The notes beneath the pieces are model-generated. The model saw only the letters and a list, made by a program, of their open reading frames with translations. It was not told the DNA's origin and searched no databases. The position numbers and the translations under genes are program-made. Below are positions 31,342 to 39,367 of a stretch of DNA of 45,849 nt, piece after piece. This DNA comes from an uncultured Eubacteriales bacterium (GTDB taxonomy: Bacteria; Bacillota; Clostridia; Oscillospirales; Oscillospiraceae), in assembly GCA_900540635.1 (NCBI GenBank), contig UQGU01000018.1, forward strand, positions 1 to 45,849, written 5' to 3'. Numbering within the stretch: position 1 is the first letter of the stretch; each line of letters opens with the position of its first letter.

Positions 31342-32121
31342 TTACCTCCGAAGCCGGGGGACGGCGGATAGCAGCGCTTTGGCATACGCGCTTCCTGGAT
31401 TCGACAGGACCTGGTCGCATCTGCCGTATTCCACGCACTTCCCGTCCTTCAGCACCAGAACGTTGTCTGCCAAAGCCCCGATGACCCCCAGATTGTGGGA
31501 AACCAAAACAATGGCTGTGCCAAAGGTTTTGCGAACCAGCGCCATTTCCTCCACCACCTGCTTCTGAATGGTCACATCCAGCGCGGAGGTGGGCTCATCC
31601 GCCAAAAGCACGCTGGGCCGTAAGAGCATGGCCGCTGCAATACCGATGCGCTGCTGCATGCCGCCGGAGAGCTCAAAGGGATAGGACGCCAAAATCCGCT
31701 CCCCGTTTTCAAAGCCCAGCTTTTCGAGCATTTCCAGCGCCTGGAGCCCAAATTCCGCTCTGGAAATTTTGCCGTGGGCGCGCATCGTCTCATACAGCTG
31801 TGCCCAAACCGTGCGGATGGGGCAGAAGGCGCTTCCGGCGTTCTGAAAAATGTAGCCCAACTCCGGGCCATTCAGCTTGCGGAGTTCCTTGGATGGCAAA
31901 CCAAGCAGATTCCTGCCCCGGTAGCAGATCTGCCCCTTTGTAACGCAGCCCTCGCTGCCAAGCAGCCCCATGGCCGCCTTGATCAGTGTGCTTTTGCCGC
32001 TGCCGCTCTCCCCCACAATGCCCAGGATCTCCCCAGGTTCCAGAGAAAAGCTCACATCCTGCACCACCGGCTGCCCCAAATAGGAAAGCTCCACATGGTC
32101 ATATTTGAGTATGGCTTCCAT
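31342..32121 (-). CDS. Peptide/nickel-type ABC transporter ATPase (DppD/NikD type)
   Basis: This 259-residue ATPase has Walker A GESGSGKSTL, Q-loop LGYIFQNAGSAFCP, signature ELSGGMQQRIGIAAAML and Walker B VLLADEPTSALD. It is the first ATPase of the importer and lies five bases before the second. ATG 32121 follows GGAGG; a start at 32151 would overlap the permease gene. It lacks the long C-terminal extension of dipeptide ATPases, which is more like NikD. Confidence 0.9.
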   Translation of the reverse strand: MEAILKYDHVELSYLGQPVVQDVSFSLEPGEILGIVGESGSGKSTLIKAAMGLLGSEGCVTKGQICYRGRNLLGLPSKELRKLNGPELGYIFQNAGSAFCPIRTVWAQLYETMRAHGKISRAEFGLQALEMLEKLGFENGERILASYPFELSGGMQQRIGIAAAMLLRPSVLLADEPTSALDVTIQKQVVEEMALVRKTFGTAIVLVSHNLGVIGALADNVLVLKDGKCVEYGRCDQVLSNPGSAYAKALLSAVPRLRR

Positions 32122-32125
32122 TTGC

Positions 32126-32968
32126 TTACCTCCGGCTTTTGGGGTCTGCATAGTCCCGGACGGTGTCGCCCAGCAGGTTAAAAATCATAACCGAGATGAA
32201 GATCGCAATCCCCGGGCTGAAAGGGATCCAGGGAGACGTAGTCATCAGGCTCCGGGTGTCACTCATCATGCTGCCCCATTCGGGAATGGGAGGCTTGGCC
32301 CCCAGCCCTAAAAAGCTCAAAGCCGCCAGCTCCATCATCATGGCGCCGATGTCCAGCATAGATGTGATCAGAATGGGGCCCATAATGTTGGGCAGGATGT
32401 GCCCCAAAATGATCTTTCTTGTGCTGCTGCCGGAAAGGCGGACCGCTTTCATCCATGCCGTCTCCTTCTGAGCCAAGGTCTGGCTTCTGGCGATTCTGGC
32501 ATACTTGGGCCAGGAGATGGCCGCCAAGGCAATCATTGCGTTTTGCAGTCCGCCGCCCAGGGTTCCCGCAACCGCCAGTGCAAACACCAGCCCGGGAAAG
32601 GCCAGAAACACATCCGAGAGCCGCATCAGCACCGTATCCACCCAGCCTCCGGTCCAGCCGCAGGCAACGCCCACCGCCGTGCCAATCGCTGTGATCACAG
32701 CGACCAGCAGGAGCGTTGAAAAAATACTGGCACGGCTGCCTGCAATGACCCGGGACAGCATATCCCGGCCATACCGGTCCGTGCCCAGAAGGTGCTCTCG
32801 GCTTGGCGCCTGCTTGGCGATATCCAGATTTTGCAAATAGGGATCATAGGGTGTGAGGTACTCGGAAAAGAAGGCGCACACCACCAGCACAATGGCCAGA
32901 GCGCTGAAAATGATCAAGCGGGTCTTCACCGTGTTTTTGGGATGCTTTTGCGGCTTGCATGTGCTCAT
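32126..32968 (-). CDS. Peptide/nickel-type ABC transporter permease (DppC/NikC type)
   Basis: This 280-residue permease has about six membrane segments and the family's cytoplasmic coupling motif (AAISWPKYARIARSQTLAQK), preceded by HLLGTDRYGRDMLSRVIAGS near residue 55. It pairs with the permease at 32965, whose stop codon overlaps its ATG by four bases (ATGA). Confidence 0.92.
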   Translation of the reverse strand: MSTCKPQKHPKNTVKTRLIIFSALAIVLVVCAFFSEYLTPYDPYLQNLDIAKQAPSREHLLGTDRYGRDMLSRVIAGSRASIFSTLLLVAVITAIGTAVGVACGWTGGWVDTVLMRLSDVFLAFPGLVFALAVAGTLGGGLQNAMIALAAISWPKYARIARSQTLAQKETAWMKAVRLSGSSTRKIILGHILPNIMGPILITSMLDIGAMMMELAALSFLGLGAKPPIPEWGSMMSDTRSLMTTSPWIPFSPGIAIFISVMIFNLLGDTVRDYADPKSRR

Positions 32969-33906
32969 CCTTCCTGCACCCCCAGTCGGATTCTCGGGTC
33001 AAGGACATGGTAGAGAATATCGGTGATCAGATTTACCCCCACATAAATGATGGCCATCCAGACCACATAGGCCTGGATCATGGGATAATCCCGCATGGTA
33101 ATGGAATCCACCGCCAGCTTGCCCACACCGTCCCACATGAAAATGCTTTCAATAATGGCTGTGCCGCCCAGCAGGCTGCCGATGGACAGAGCCAGCAGCG
33201 TGATAATGGTCAGCATCGCGGATTTCAGAACGCTTTTCCACAGGGTGACGCTTTCCCGGACGCCCCGGGCCTTGGCCCCCAAAACATAGTCCTTACCCAA
33301 CTCCTCCAGAACTGTAGCACGAACCTGCCGCAGATACTTGGCGGACATGGCAATGGCCAGGGTCAGCGTCGGCAGAATGGCACCGCGCATCGTTGTACCA
33401 TTGGAAATCACGGGAAGCAGCTTCCATTTTATCGAAAAAAGCTGCATCAGCAGCAGCGCCACAAAGAAATTGGGCAGGCTGTTGCCGATAAAGCTGAAAA
33501 AGCGCAAAAAATAGTCCACGAACCGGTCCTGACGCACCGCCGCCCAGATTCCCAGGGGTATGGAAATCACCACCGTGGCAGCAACAGACAGACACGTAAG
33601 CAGCAGCGTAGCCGGAAGCTTGGAGACAAAGGTATCAAACACTTTTTTTCCGGAAACATAGCTCACGCCCATGTCTCCCGTCAGCAGACCCCTCAGCCAA
33701 GCGCCATACTGCACCAAAAAAGGCTGATCCAGCCCCAGCTCCGCCCGCTTGGCATCAATGATTTCCTGGGCAACGGCCCCTTTGTCGCCATACAGCTCTG
33801 TAATGGCATCGCTTCCTGCGGCCCGCATCATGGCAAAAGACAAAAAGGTAACACCCAGCAGTACGGGGAGCAGCTGCAAAAGGCGTTTGCCAATATACTT
33901 TTTCAA
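32965..33906 (-). CDS. Peptide/nickel-type ABC transporter permease (DppB/NikB type)
   Basis: This 313-residue permease starts at TTG 33906, with AGGGG about nine bases before it. It carries the first membrane helix LLQLLPVLLGVTFLSFAM and the coupling segment SAKYLRQVRATVLEELGKDY, then ARGVRESVTLWKSVL. GLDQPFLVQYGAWLRGLL at about residue 60 is the conserved DppB segment. The methyltransferase gene ends 14 bases upstream, so the operon continues without a gap. Confidence 0.92.
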   Translation of the reverse strand: MKKYIGKRLLQLLPVLLGVTFLSFAMMRAAGSDAITELYGDKGAVAQEIIDAKRAELGLDQPFLVQYGAWLRGLLTGDMGVSYVSGKKVFDTFVSKLPATLLLTCLSVAATVVISIPLGIWAAVRQDRFVDYFLRFFSFIGNSLPNFFVALLLMQLFSIKWKLLPVISNGTTMRGAILPTLTLAIAMSAKYLRQVRATVLEELGKDYVLGAKARGVRESVTLWKSVLKSAMLTIITLLALSIGSLLGGTAIIESIFMWDGVGKLAVDSITMRDYPMIQAYVVWMAIIYVGVNLITDILYHVLDPRIRLGVQEG

Positions 33907-33920
33907 ACAGAACGTCCCCT

Positions 33921-34715
33921 TTAATTTTCCAGCAGACCGGGCTTCCGGCCCTCCACCAGGAACATGGGGGTGGAGGCATTGTTGATCCGCTCCTCCTTGG
34001 TCCAGACCCGCCGCCAGATGTTTTCATCCGCACTGGCCTGGATTCCGTAGCTGCCCAGTACATTCAGGTCCCATTGGGGCCGGTGCTGCCTGGACAGTGG
34101 GGTCTGCCGGGCAATGGCCTCCATGGCATCCACATCCGTTCCGGCGTTCTCATCCCGCACATCGGAGTCAGCCAGATTTTCCCGATCCTGCCTGTGGCCC
34201 TGCTCTGCTTCCGCATCCCAGAGATACCGATACCAGTTGGCATCAAAGTTCAGCAGCAGCCCGCCGGGGGCCAGCACCCGGGTCCAATGGCCATAAGCTG
34301 CCTCCGGGTCGTGGAGATTCCAGGTCACATTCCGGGTAACCAAAACATCGAAGCTGTGGTCCGCAAAGGTCAGCTTCTCGGCATTCATCTGCCGAAAATC
34401 AATTTTATCCGCCAGTGCGCCTGCATTGCGCCCGGCCTCCTCCAGCATGGAGGCAGTGTAATCCACGGCAGTCACCCGGAAGCCCATCTCCGCCAGAATG
34501 ATGGCGAAGAAACCCGGGCCCGTGCCCACATCCAGCACCCGGATGGAGCCGGGCTTTCTGCCTGGGAAACGGGCGGCGATCCGCTCATAGAGGGCCGCAC
34601 CCCAGATGTGCTTCTGCGCCGTGGCCAGCTCCTCCTGGTTCACGCCGGAGTAACCGGATGCCCGGTGAGTCCAATAGTGGATATTTTCTTCCTCATAGGA
34701 TGTAAACAGATTCAT
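33921..34715 (-). CDS. Class I SAM-dependent methyltransferase at the head of an ABC importer operon
   Basis: This 264-residue cytosolic enzyme has motif I VLDVGTGPGF (about residues 60-69), motif II acidic AVDYTASML, and motif IV VTRNVTWNLHDPE. The substrate is unknown. I chose ATG 34715 with GGAGGTGAGGGG upstream rather than the in-frame ATG 34763 inside a hairpin. It lies 14 bases before the first permease gene. Methyltransferases beside nickel-type importers occur in some clostridia, where they might modify a metal chelate or the transported compound. That role is inference. Confidence 0.85.
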   Translation of the reverse strand: MNLFTSYEEENIHYWTHRASGYSGVNQEELATAQKHIWGAALYERIAARFPGRKPGSIRVLDVGTGPGFFAIILAEMGFRVTAVDYTASMLEEAGRNAGALADKIDFRQMNAEKLTFADHSFDVLVTRNVTWNLHDPEAAYGHWTRVLAPGGLLLNFDANWYRYLWDAEAEQGHRQDRENLADSDVRDENAGTDVDAMEAIARQTPLSRQHRPQWDLNVLGSYGIQASADENIWRRVWTKEERINNASTPMFLVEGRKPGLLEN

Positions 34716-34738
34716 TTTTATTTCCCCCTCACCTCCGC

Positions 34739-34778
34739 AAAAGGGCGCCGCACCTCTTCCCATGGTGCAGCGCCTTTT
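34739..34778 (-). promoter_or_regulatory. Leader hairpin before the methyltransferase operon
   Basis: AAAAGGCGC-TGCACC pairs with GGTGC-GGCGCCCTTTT around a nine-base loop and is followed by TTTT on the minus strand. It lies only about 24 bases upstream of ATG 34715. It is terminator-like and may be an attenuator. The upstream leader also holds a 12-base CCCCCCGGGGGG palindrome near 34839-34850. Confidence 0.55.
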
Positions 34779-34880
34779 CGGGAAGGTTGTGTATTAACCG
34801 CAGCTATATAGTAGCACAGCATACTGGCCCACGGAAGCCCCCCGGGGGGTTCTAAATTTTGGGAATTATAAAACATTGCA

Positions 34881-34912
34881 AAAGGCCCTGCGGCAAAACC
34901 TGCCGCAGGGCC
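34881..34912 (-). terminator. Terminator of the Lgt-like/NAGPA operon
   Basis: GGCCCTGCGGCA pairs perfectly with TGCCGCAGGGCC across a five-base loop and is followed by TTTT on the minus strand. It starts five bases after the stop of the Lgt-like gene. Confidence 0.85.
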
Positions 34913-34917
34913 CTCTG

Positions 34918-35940
34918 TTATTCAAAATCTCCCTGATTCAGGCTCTCATACACCGTCGGCCTGCTCCGGGGGATCTCCCGGGTGCGGGTGACCGACCAGA
35001 GGATCGTTCCGAGGACCAGGACCAGGCCCATGCAGATGGCCATAACGGAATAGGCAAAGGCCGCCTGGCTGCCATGGCGCTGGACATAGTATTCCATATA
35101 CCCCGCGCCACCCAGAAACAGCAGGCTCACCACCCACAGCGATGCCGCCCCGGGCTTCCAGCCGCCGGTTTTCAGATAGCGGACCGTAAAGCACACCAGT
35201 GCCGCCACCACCGCCGCCAGCCCCAGCATCTGGGTCACACTGACGAAGCCGTTGCTCAGGAAATAGGTGGAGTCGATCCGGGTGGAGTCCAGCACCGCCT
35301 GAGTCCCGCCGTAATACAGGCAGAACAGCCAGAACAGGTCCCCGGGGCGGCGATGGTATTCCCGGCGGCGCAGGAAGTACACAACCAGCAGTCCCGCCAG
35401 GATCACCCCGGCCAGGACGGCCTGGATGGCAAAGGTATTGAACCGGTATTCCACAGCCCCTGTGGAAACACTCAGGACCTTTCCGCCCCAGAAGGAGCCT
35501 TCTGGCAGAATGGCTCCCCGGTCAGAGGAATTGGTCAGGCAGGAAAGTCTTCCCAGGGCAATGGCCCCGGCCCCCGCCATGCTCATGGCATCCAGCATAG
35601 CCCCCAGATGGCGGCCCCGGCGCAGTGCCGCCAGGATCAGCGCCGCCAGGAAAACACCGGCAAAGGCCCCCGCCAAAAGGAAGCCGCCCACGCTGTAGTC
35701 CGTCAGGGCTGCGGCCAGGCTTTCATAGGCGTCCCGCCGGAAATACCAGTGGGCCAGTCTGGCCCCCAGCATTCCAAGGCTCAGGCTCAGGGGCAGCGCC
35801 CAGAAGCCTCCCAGGTAGTCTTCCTCATCCCACAGATACAGGAACAGAAACAGCAGCATTCCCACACCGCAGGCCATGGTCACAATTGCCGTGCTCCAAT
35901 ACACCATGTACCGGCCCCAGATAAAAGCGATACTCTCCAT
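34918..35940 (-). CDS. Lgt-like (prolipoprotein diacylglyceryl transferase-family) membrane protein lacking key residues
   Basis: This 340-residue protein has about nine membrane segments and aligns by eye with Lgt: LGMLGARLAHWYF resembles the GARLxY segment, and GAIALGRLSCLTNSSDRG resembles the GRxxNFxNxExxG motif. The catalytic WHGG histidine segment reads GGFLLAGAFAG, with no histidine, and the C-terminal HPxxLYE motif is replaced by YRFNTFAIQ. It is therefore unlikely to act as a normal lipoprotein acyltransferase. It ends an operon with a phosphodiester glycosidase-domain protein and an exported protein. Confidence 0.7.
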   Translation of the reverse strand: MESIAFIWGRYMVYWSTAIVTMACGVGMLLFLFLYLWDEEDYLGGFWALPLSLSLGMLGARLAHWYFRRDAYESLAAALTDYSVGGFLLAGAFAGVFLAALILAALRRGRHLGAMLDAMSMAGAGAIALGRLSCLTNSSDRGAILPEGSFWGGKVLSVSTGAVEYRFNTFAIQAVLAGVILAGLLVVYFLRRREYHRRPGDLFWLFCLYYGGTQAVLDSTRIDSTYFLSNGFVSVTQMLGLAAVVAALVCFTVRYLKTGGWKPGAASLWVVSLLFLGGAGYMEYYVQRHGSQAAFAYSVMAICMGLVLVLGTILWSVTRTREIPRSRPTVYESLNQGDFE

Positions 35941-35942
35941 GG

Positions 35943-37061
35943 TCAGTTCTCCTTCGGCTTTGCCGTAGCAAAATAGAATATGTCGCTGATCAGCCGCTGG
36001 CTGCCGTAGCTGATACTGTTGAGGACCTCGTCATTCATGACCACCGTGGAGGTCTGGCCGCCGTCCAGATTGTAGGCACGAATGCAGCCTGTATTAGCGC
36101 AGAGCTTCACCAGGTCCTTGCCCGTAGGCATATAGTAGCAGCCCCGCTCATAGTTGCACACCACAACCAGGTAGTGCAGACGGTCCATCTGGCACAGGGC
36201 CTCCCGGGAGAAATTGCCCTTCAGCTCTCCGACAAAATAAGTGGGCAGCTCCTGGGGCTGATGGTCCTCCACCAGGATAGGACCAAAGGCCAGGGAAAAC
36301 CGGATGCCCTTCTCGTCCACATACTGCTGGGCCTGCTCTACGGTGTCAAATTTGTGGTGGCGTTCCAAAAGCAGATCGCCGTTCTCATCCACATAGCAGA
36401 TGTCCGACAGGCCGTCGTTGGTCCGGCAGACGATGCCGTTCTGAACCACGGTGCCCTTCTGGCGATAATCATAGAAGTCTCCAGAGAAGGCCATGACGGC
36501 ATTGACCTGCTTCGACATATCGGAGGTATACATCAACGTGCCGGAGGAATAGCTGCCGCCGGACAGATGCCTGCGGATCTGGGAGGGGTCCATGATCTTG
36601 ACCTCGGAATAGGTGACGGCCATGTGGTTCACGTCCTCTTTCCAGCTGATGGCGAAAATGGTCTCGTCCAGATAATAGTGAATGGTGCTGTCCGGAAGGA
36701 TGGTTCTGTCTGTAGAGAAGAACAGCTCCTGCCCCTCCAGAATCGGCGCCGCCTTTTCCAGCAGCCACTCCAGCTCTGCCGGACTGGAGGCCTCTCCATA
36801 GCAGCTTTGGTCAGGCTCCGGGGCCACGACTGCATCCTTTTCGATCCAGTAGCTCTTCGGCAGGTCCACCACATCGGACAGCGCATCACTCAGGCCGTTG
36901 TTGATTTCCATCCGGAAGCTCTCTCCCAGCTTCAGCTCCTTGGCATCATCCGTCTTCCGCTTTCCGCCCGGAACCAGCAGCAGCGTCCACAGCAGCGCCG
37001 CCGTCAAGGCAAGGGCCGCAATGCAGCCCAGCGCACCGGCAAATCCCTTCATCACTTTCAT
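35943..37061 (-). CDS. Phosphodiester glycosidase (NAGPA) domain protein, membrane-anchored
   Basis: This 372-residue protein has one N-terminal membrane segment (ALGCIAALALTAALLWTLL) and an external domain with the NAGPA hallmarks: SLAFGPILVEDHQPQELP, then a central block and AYNLDGGQTSTVVMND, equivalent to the NLDGGGS motif, near residue 340. The family removes GlcNAc-1-phosphodiester caps in animals. In bacteria it is linked to exopolysaccharide or wall glycopolymer processing. The gene lies two bases before the Lgt-like gene and six bases after the exported protein gene, forming one operon. Confidence 0.82.
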   Translation of the reverse strand: MKVMKGFAGALGCIAALALTAALLWTLLLVPGGKRKTDDAKELKLGESFRMEINNGLSDALSDVVDLPKSYWIEKDAVVAPEPDQSCYGEASSPAELEWLLEKAAPILEGQELFFSTDRTILPDSTIHYYLDETIFAISWKEDVNHMAVTYSEVKIMDPSQIRRHLSGGSYSSGTLMYTSDMSKQVNAVMAFSGDFYDYRQKGTVVQNGIVCRTNDGLSDICYVDENGDLLLERHHKFDTVEQAQQYVDEKGIRFSLAFGPILVEDHQPQELPTYFVGELKGNFSREALCQMDRLHYLVVVCNYERGCYYMPTGKDLVKLCANTGCIRAYNLDGGQTSTVVMNDEVLNSISYGSQRLISDIFYFATAKPKEN

Positions 37062-37067
37062 TCTCTC

Positions 37068-37700
37068 TCACCCTTCGTCAAGCGCCCCGGAAAGCAGGTC
37101 CCGCAATTCGCTGCCGGGAACTACCCACCAGTTCCCTGCCTCATAGGTCAGCTCCAGCACAATGTTTTTTTCCCTTGTCTCCGTCACCTGCTCTGCGGCC
37201 GTCTCCACAGCCTGAAGAAGCACCTCGTCCAGAAGCTCCTGACGGTAACCGTCCCCGTCGTAAACGTCGGTGACGGACTCCGCCTCGTCGACCCGCTGCT
37301 GCAGCAGCTGCTCCGCAAGGGCCCCCGCCTGCCGGGTCATGGCATCAATATCCGGATAGGTCACCCGGACATCCACGGCGAGATTTCCGTCCTTGGTATA
37401 GGGCTCTCCCTCTGCCAGACAGGATAGGCCCTGCCAATATCGGTCCCACAGAATTTTCTCCGTTCCCTCGCCGCCCTGGGCCGTCAGCTTCGGACTGCCC
37501 AGAATATAGGCTGAGGCACCCTCCAAATCGAAGGCAGACAGGTCATCCAGGAACTCCTGGGCCTGCTCCATCACCCTGGGGTCCATTTTCAGGACCGCCG
37601 TTTCTTTTCCCGGTGCAGTCAGCCCCAGCTGGAGCGTCGCCGCAGCGCCAACGGCTGCCAGGACTCCCATCAGCCCTGCCAGCACTCTTCTCTTTTTCAT
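37068..37700 (-). CDS. Exported protein of unknown function, first gene of the NAGPA operon
   Basis: This 210-residue protein has a signal anchor (KKRRVLAGLMGVLAAVGAAA) and an acidic extracytoplasmic region, with AVETAAEQVTETREKNIVLE and YEAGNWWVVPGSELR near the end. I do not recognise the family. ATG 37700 is chosen because GGAGAG is well placed; the longer frame to 37781 crosses the promoter region. The fold looks like a small NTF2/cystatin-like domain judged only from its alternating strand pattern, with low certainty. It is followed six bases later by the NAGPA gene. Confidence 0.72.
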   Translation of the reverse strand: MKKRRVLAGLMGVLAAVGAAATLQLGLTAPGKETAVLKMDPRVMEQAQEFLDDLSAFDLEGASAYILGSPKLTAQGGEGTEKILWDRYWQGLSCLAEGEPYTKDGNLAVDVRVTYPDIDAMTRQAGALAEQLLQQRVDEAESVTDVYDGDGYRQELLDEVLLQAVETAAEQVTETREKNIVLELTYEAGNWWVVPGSELRDLLSGALDEG

Positions 37701-37779
37701 AAGCTCTCCCCGGCATCCAAATGTTTCCCGCACCCGGCCAATATGGCACAGCGCAGGATGCAGATGCATATGTACGTTC

Positions 37780-37808
37780 ATTATACACGCACAAACACAT
37801 TACGTCAA
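37780..37808 (-). promoter_or_regulatory. Promoter of the NAGPA/Lgt-like operon
   Basis: On the minus strand TTGACG (37808-37803) and TATAAT (37785-37780) are 17 bases apart. The predicted start is about 37773, giving a leader of about 73 bases to ATG 37700. Confidence 0.85.
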
Positions 37809-37842
37809 CCTGAATTCCAGAACTTCTATGGATAAGTTGCAG

Positions 37843-37869
37843 AAAGCCGCTGCGGAATTCCGCAGCGGC
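37843..37869 (-). terminator. Terminator of the AGCS symporter gene
   Basis: A perfect 24-base palindrome, with arms GCCGCTGCGGAA and TTCCGCAGCGGC, is followed by TTTCTG on the minus strand. It lies 20 bases after the symporter stop. Confidence 0.75.
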
Positions 37870-37889
37870 CCATGGATGTTCTTTTCACA

Positions 37890-39263
37890 TTATCCCGCTT
37901 TTTTCGTCAGCTTCACCACCGTGCCGGACAGCAGGAACAGGGCAATCAGGTTCGGGATGACCATCATGCCATTAAAGGTATCCGCAGCGTCCCACAGCAG
38001 CCCCAGGTCCATGGTTGCACCGACAATGGCAACAAAGGAATAGACGATCATAAAGCCCCGGTTTGCTTTGGAGCCCACCAGGAATTCCAGGCAGCGGGTG
38101 CCATAGAGGCCCCAGCCGATAATGGTGGAAAAGGCAAAGCAGCACATGGCCACCGCAGCAATCAAGGAGGCCCAGCTGCCATAGACGGACGTGAAGCCGC
38201 CAATGGTCAGCTCCGCGCCGGCCGCTGCGCCGTAGGTGATGTTTTCGCCGCTGATGAGGATCACAAAGGCCGTCATAGAGCAGATGAGAATGGTATCCGT
38301 AAACACCTCGAAAATGCCGAAATAGCCCTGCCGGACGGGGTCCTCCACATCCGAGGCCGCGTGGGCGATGGAGCCGGTGCCCAGGCCTGCCTCATTGGAG
38401 AAAATGCCCCGGGACACACCCTTTTTCGCACACAGGAAAAAGCTGCCCACTGCGCCGCCGGTGACGGCAGAGGGGGTAAACGCCCCCTTCATGATTTCAC
38501 CCAGCACTGCCGGAACCCGGTTCAGGTTCAGCAGGATCACCCCAAGGGCCATGACCACATAAATGAGCGCCATGAAGGGCACCAGCTTTTCCGCCACGCC
38601 GCCGATTCGTTTCAAACCGCCCACCAGCACCAGGGCCACCAGCAAAGCAATGCCAATGCCGACGATGAGATTCAGTCGGGCCAGCGCCGCCTCCGGCATG
38701 GCATGGAAATTGGTGACCGCCGTATCCACGGCAGTAATGATGGCGTTCACCTGGGTGGCATTGCCGGTGCCGAAGACCGTCAGGACACCCAGCACCGCAT
38801 AAATGGAGGCAAGGAAATGCCACTTTTCCCCCAGGCCGTTTTTGATGTAATACATAGGACCGCCAACCCAGTCCCCTTCCGCGTTTCTTTCCCGGAAATG
38901 GACCGCCAGGGTCACCTCTGCAAACTTGGTGCACATTCCCAGCAGCGCGCTGCACCACATCCAGAACACCGCACCGGGGCCGCCGATGGCAATGGCACCG
39001 GCCACACCGGCGATATTGCCCGTGCCGACCGTGGCCGCCAGGGCCGTGCACACGGCCTGGAAGGGCGTTACAGCGCCTTCGGCTGCGTCCTTTTTATGGA
39101 ACATCCGCCCGAAGGTCTCCTTCATAGCAGTGCCGAAACGGCGGAACTGGATAAACCCTGTGCGGAAGCTGAGCAGCAGCCCAACCCCCACAATACATAT
39201 CATCGCAGGAACACCCCACACAAAGCTGTTCACCGCGGCGTTCACACTTGCAATTGTCTCCAC
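37890..39263 (-). CDS. Sodium:alanine symporter family (AGCS) amino acid transporter
   Basis: This 457-residue carrier imports alanine, glycine or related amino acids with sodium. The family signature GTGNIAGVAGAIAIGGPGAV is present near residue 85, and about eleven membrane segments are seen. Other landmarks are VGGPMYYIKNGLG and FSNEAGLGTGSIAHAASDV. I chose GTG 39263 with AGAGGAAG upstream; an ATG at 39299 would give a longer form without a ribosome binding site. It sits alone between two strong terminators. The YhaM terminator lies just upstream, so it must have its own promoter, which I could not identify. Confidence 0.9.
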   Translation of the reverse strand: METIASVNAAVNSFVWGVPAMICIVGVGLLLSFRTGFIQFRRFGTAMKETFGRMFHKKDAAEGAVTPFQAVCTALAATVGTGNIAGVAGAIAIGGPGAVFWMWCSALLGMCTKFAEVTLAVHFRERNAEGDWVGGPMYYIKNGLGEKWHFLASIYAVLGVLTVFGTGNATQVNAIITAVDTAVTNFHAMPEAALARLNLIVGIGIALLVALVLVGGLKRIGGVAEKLVPFMALIYVVMALGVILLNLNRVPAVLGEIMKGAFTPSAVTGGAVGSFFLCAKKGVSRGIFSNEAGLGTGSIAHAASDVEDPVRQGYFGIFEVFTDTILICSMTAFVILISGENITYGAAAGAELTIGGFTSVYGSWASLIAAVAMCCFAFSTIIGWGLYGTRCLEFLVGSKANRGFMIVYSFVAIVGATMDLGLLWDAADTFNGMMVIPNLIALFLLSGTVVKLTKKAG

Positions 39264-39328
39264 GACATTCTTCCTCTCTTTTTCCAAATCGAGAGCCATT
39301 GTATCACACTGGCGGTCATTTGTCCACA

Positions 39329-39357
39329 AAAATATGCCGCCGGAAATCCGGCGGCAT
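39329..39357 (-). terminator. Terminator of yhaM
   Basis: ATGCCGCCGG and CCGGCGGCAT form a ten-pair stem with an AAAT-type loop, followed by ATTTTTGTGG on the minus strand. Confidence 0.85.
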
Positions 39358-39367
39358 GGCTTTTCGT

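Noticed and set aside
39264..39367. Glycine riboswitch upstream of the AGCS symporter
   Set aside because: Only about 100 bases separate it from yhaM and most of them form the yhaM terminator; no riboswitch core is visible.
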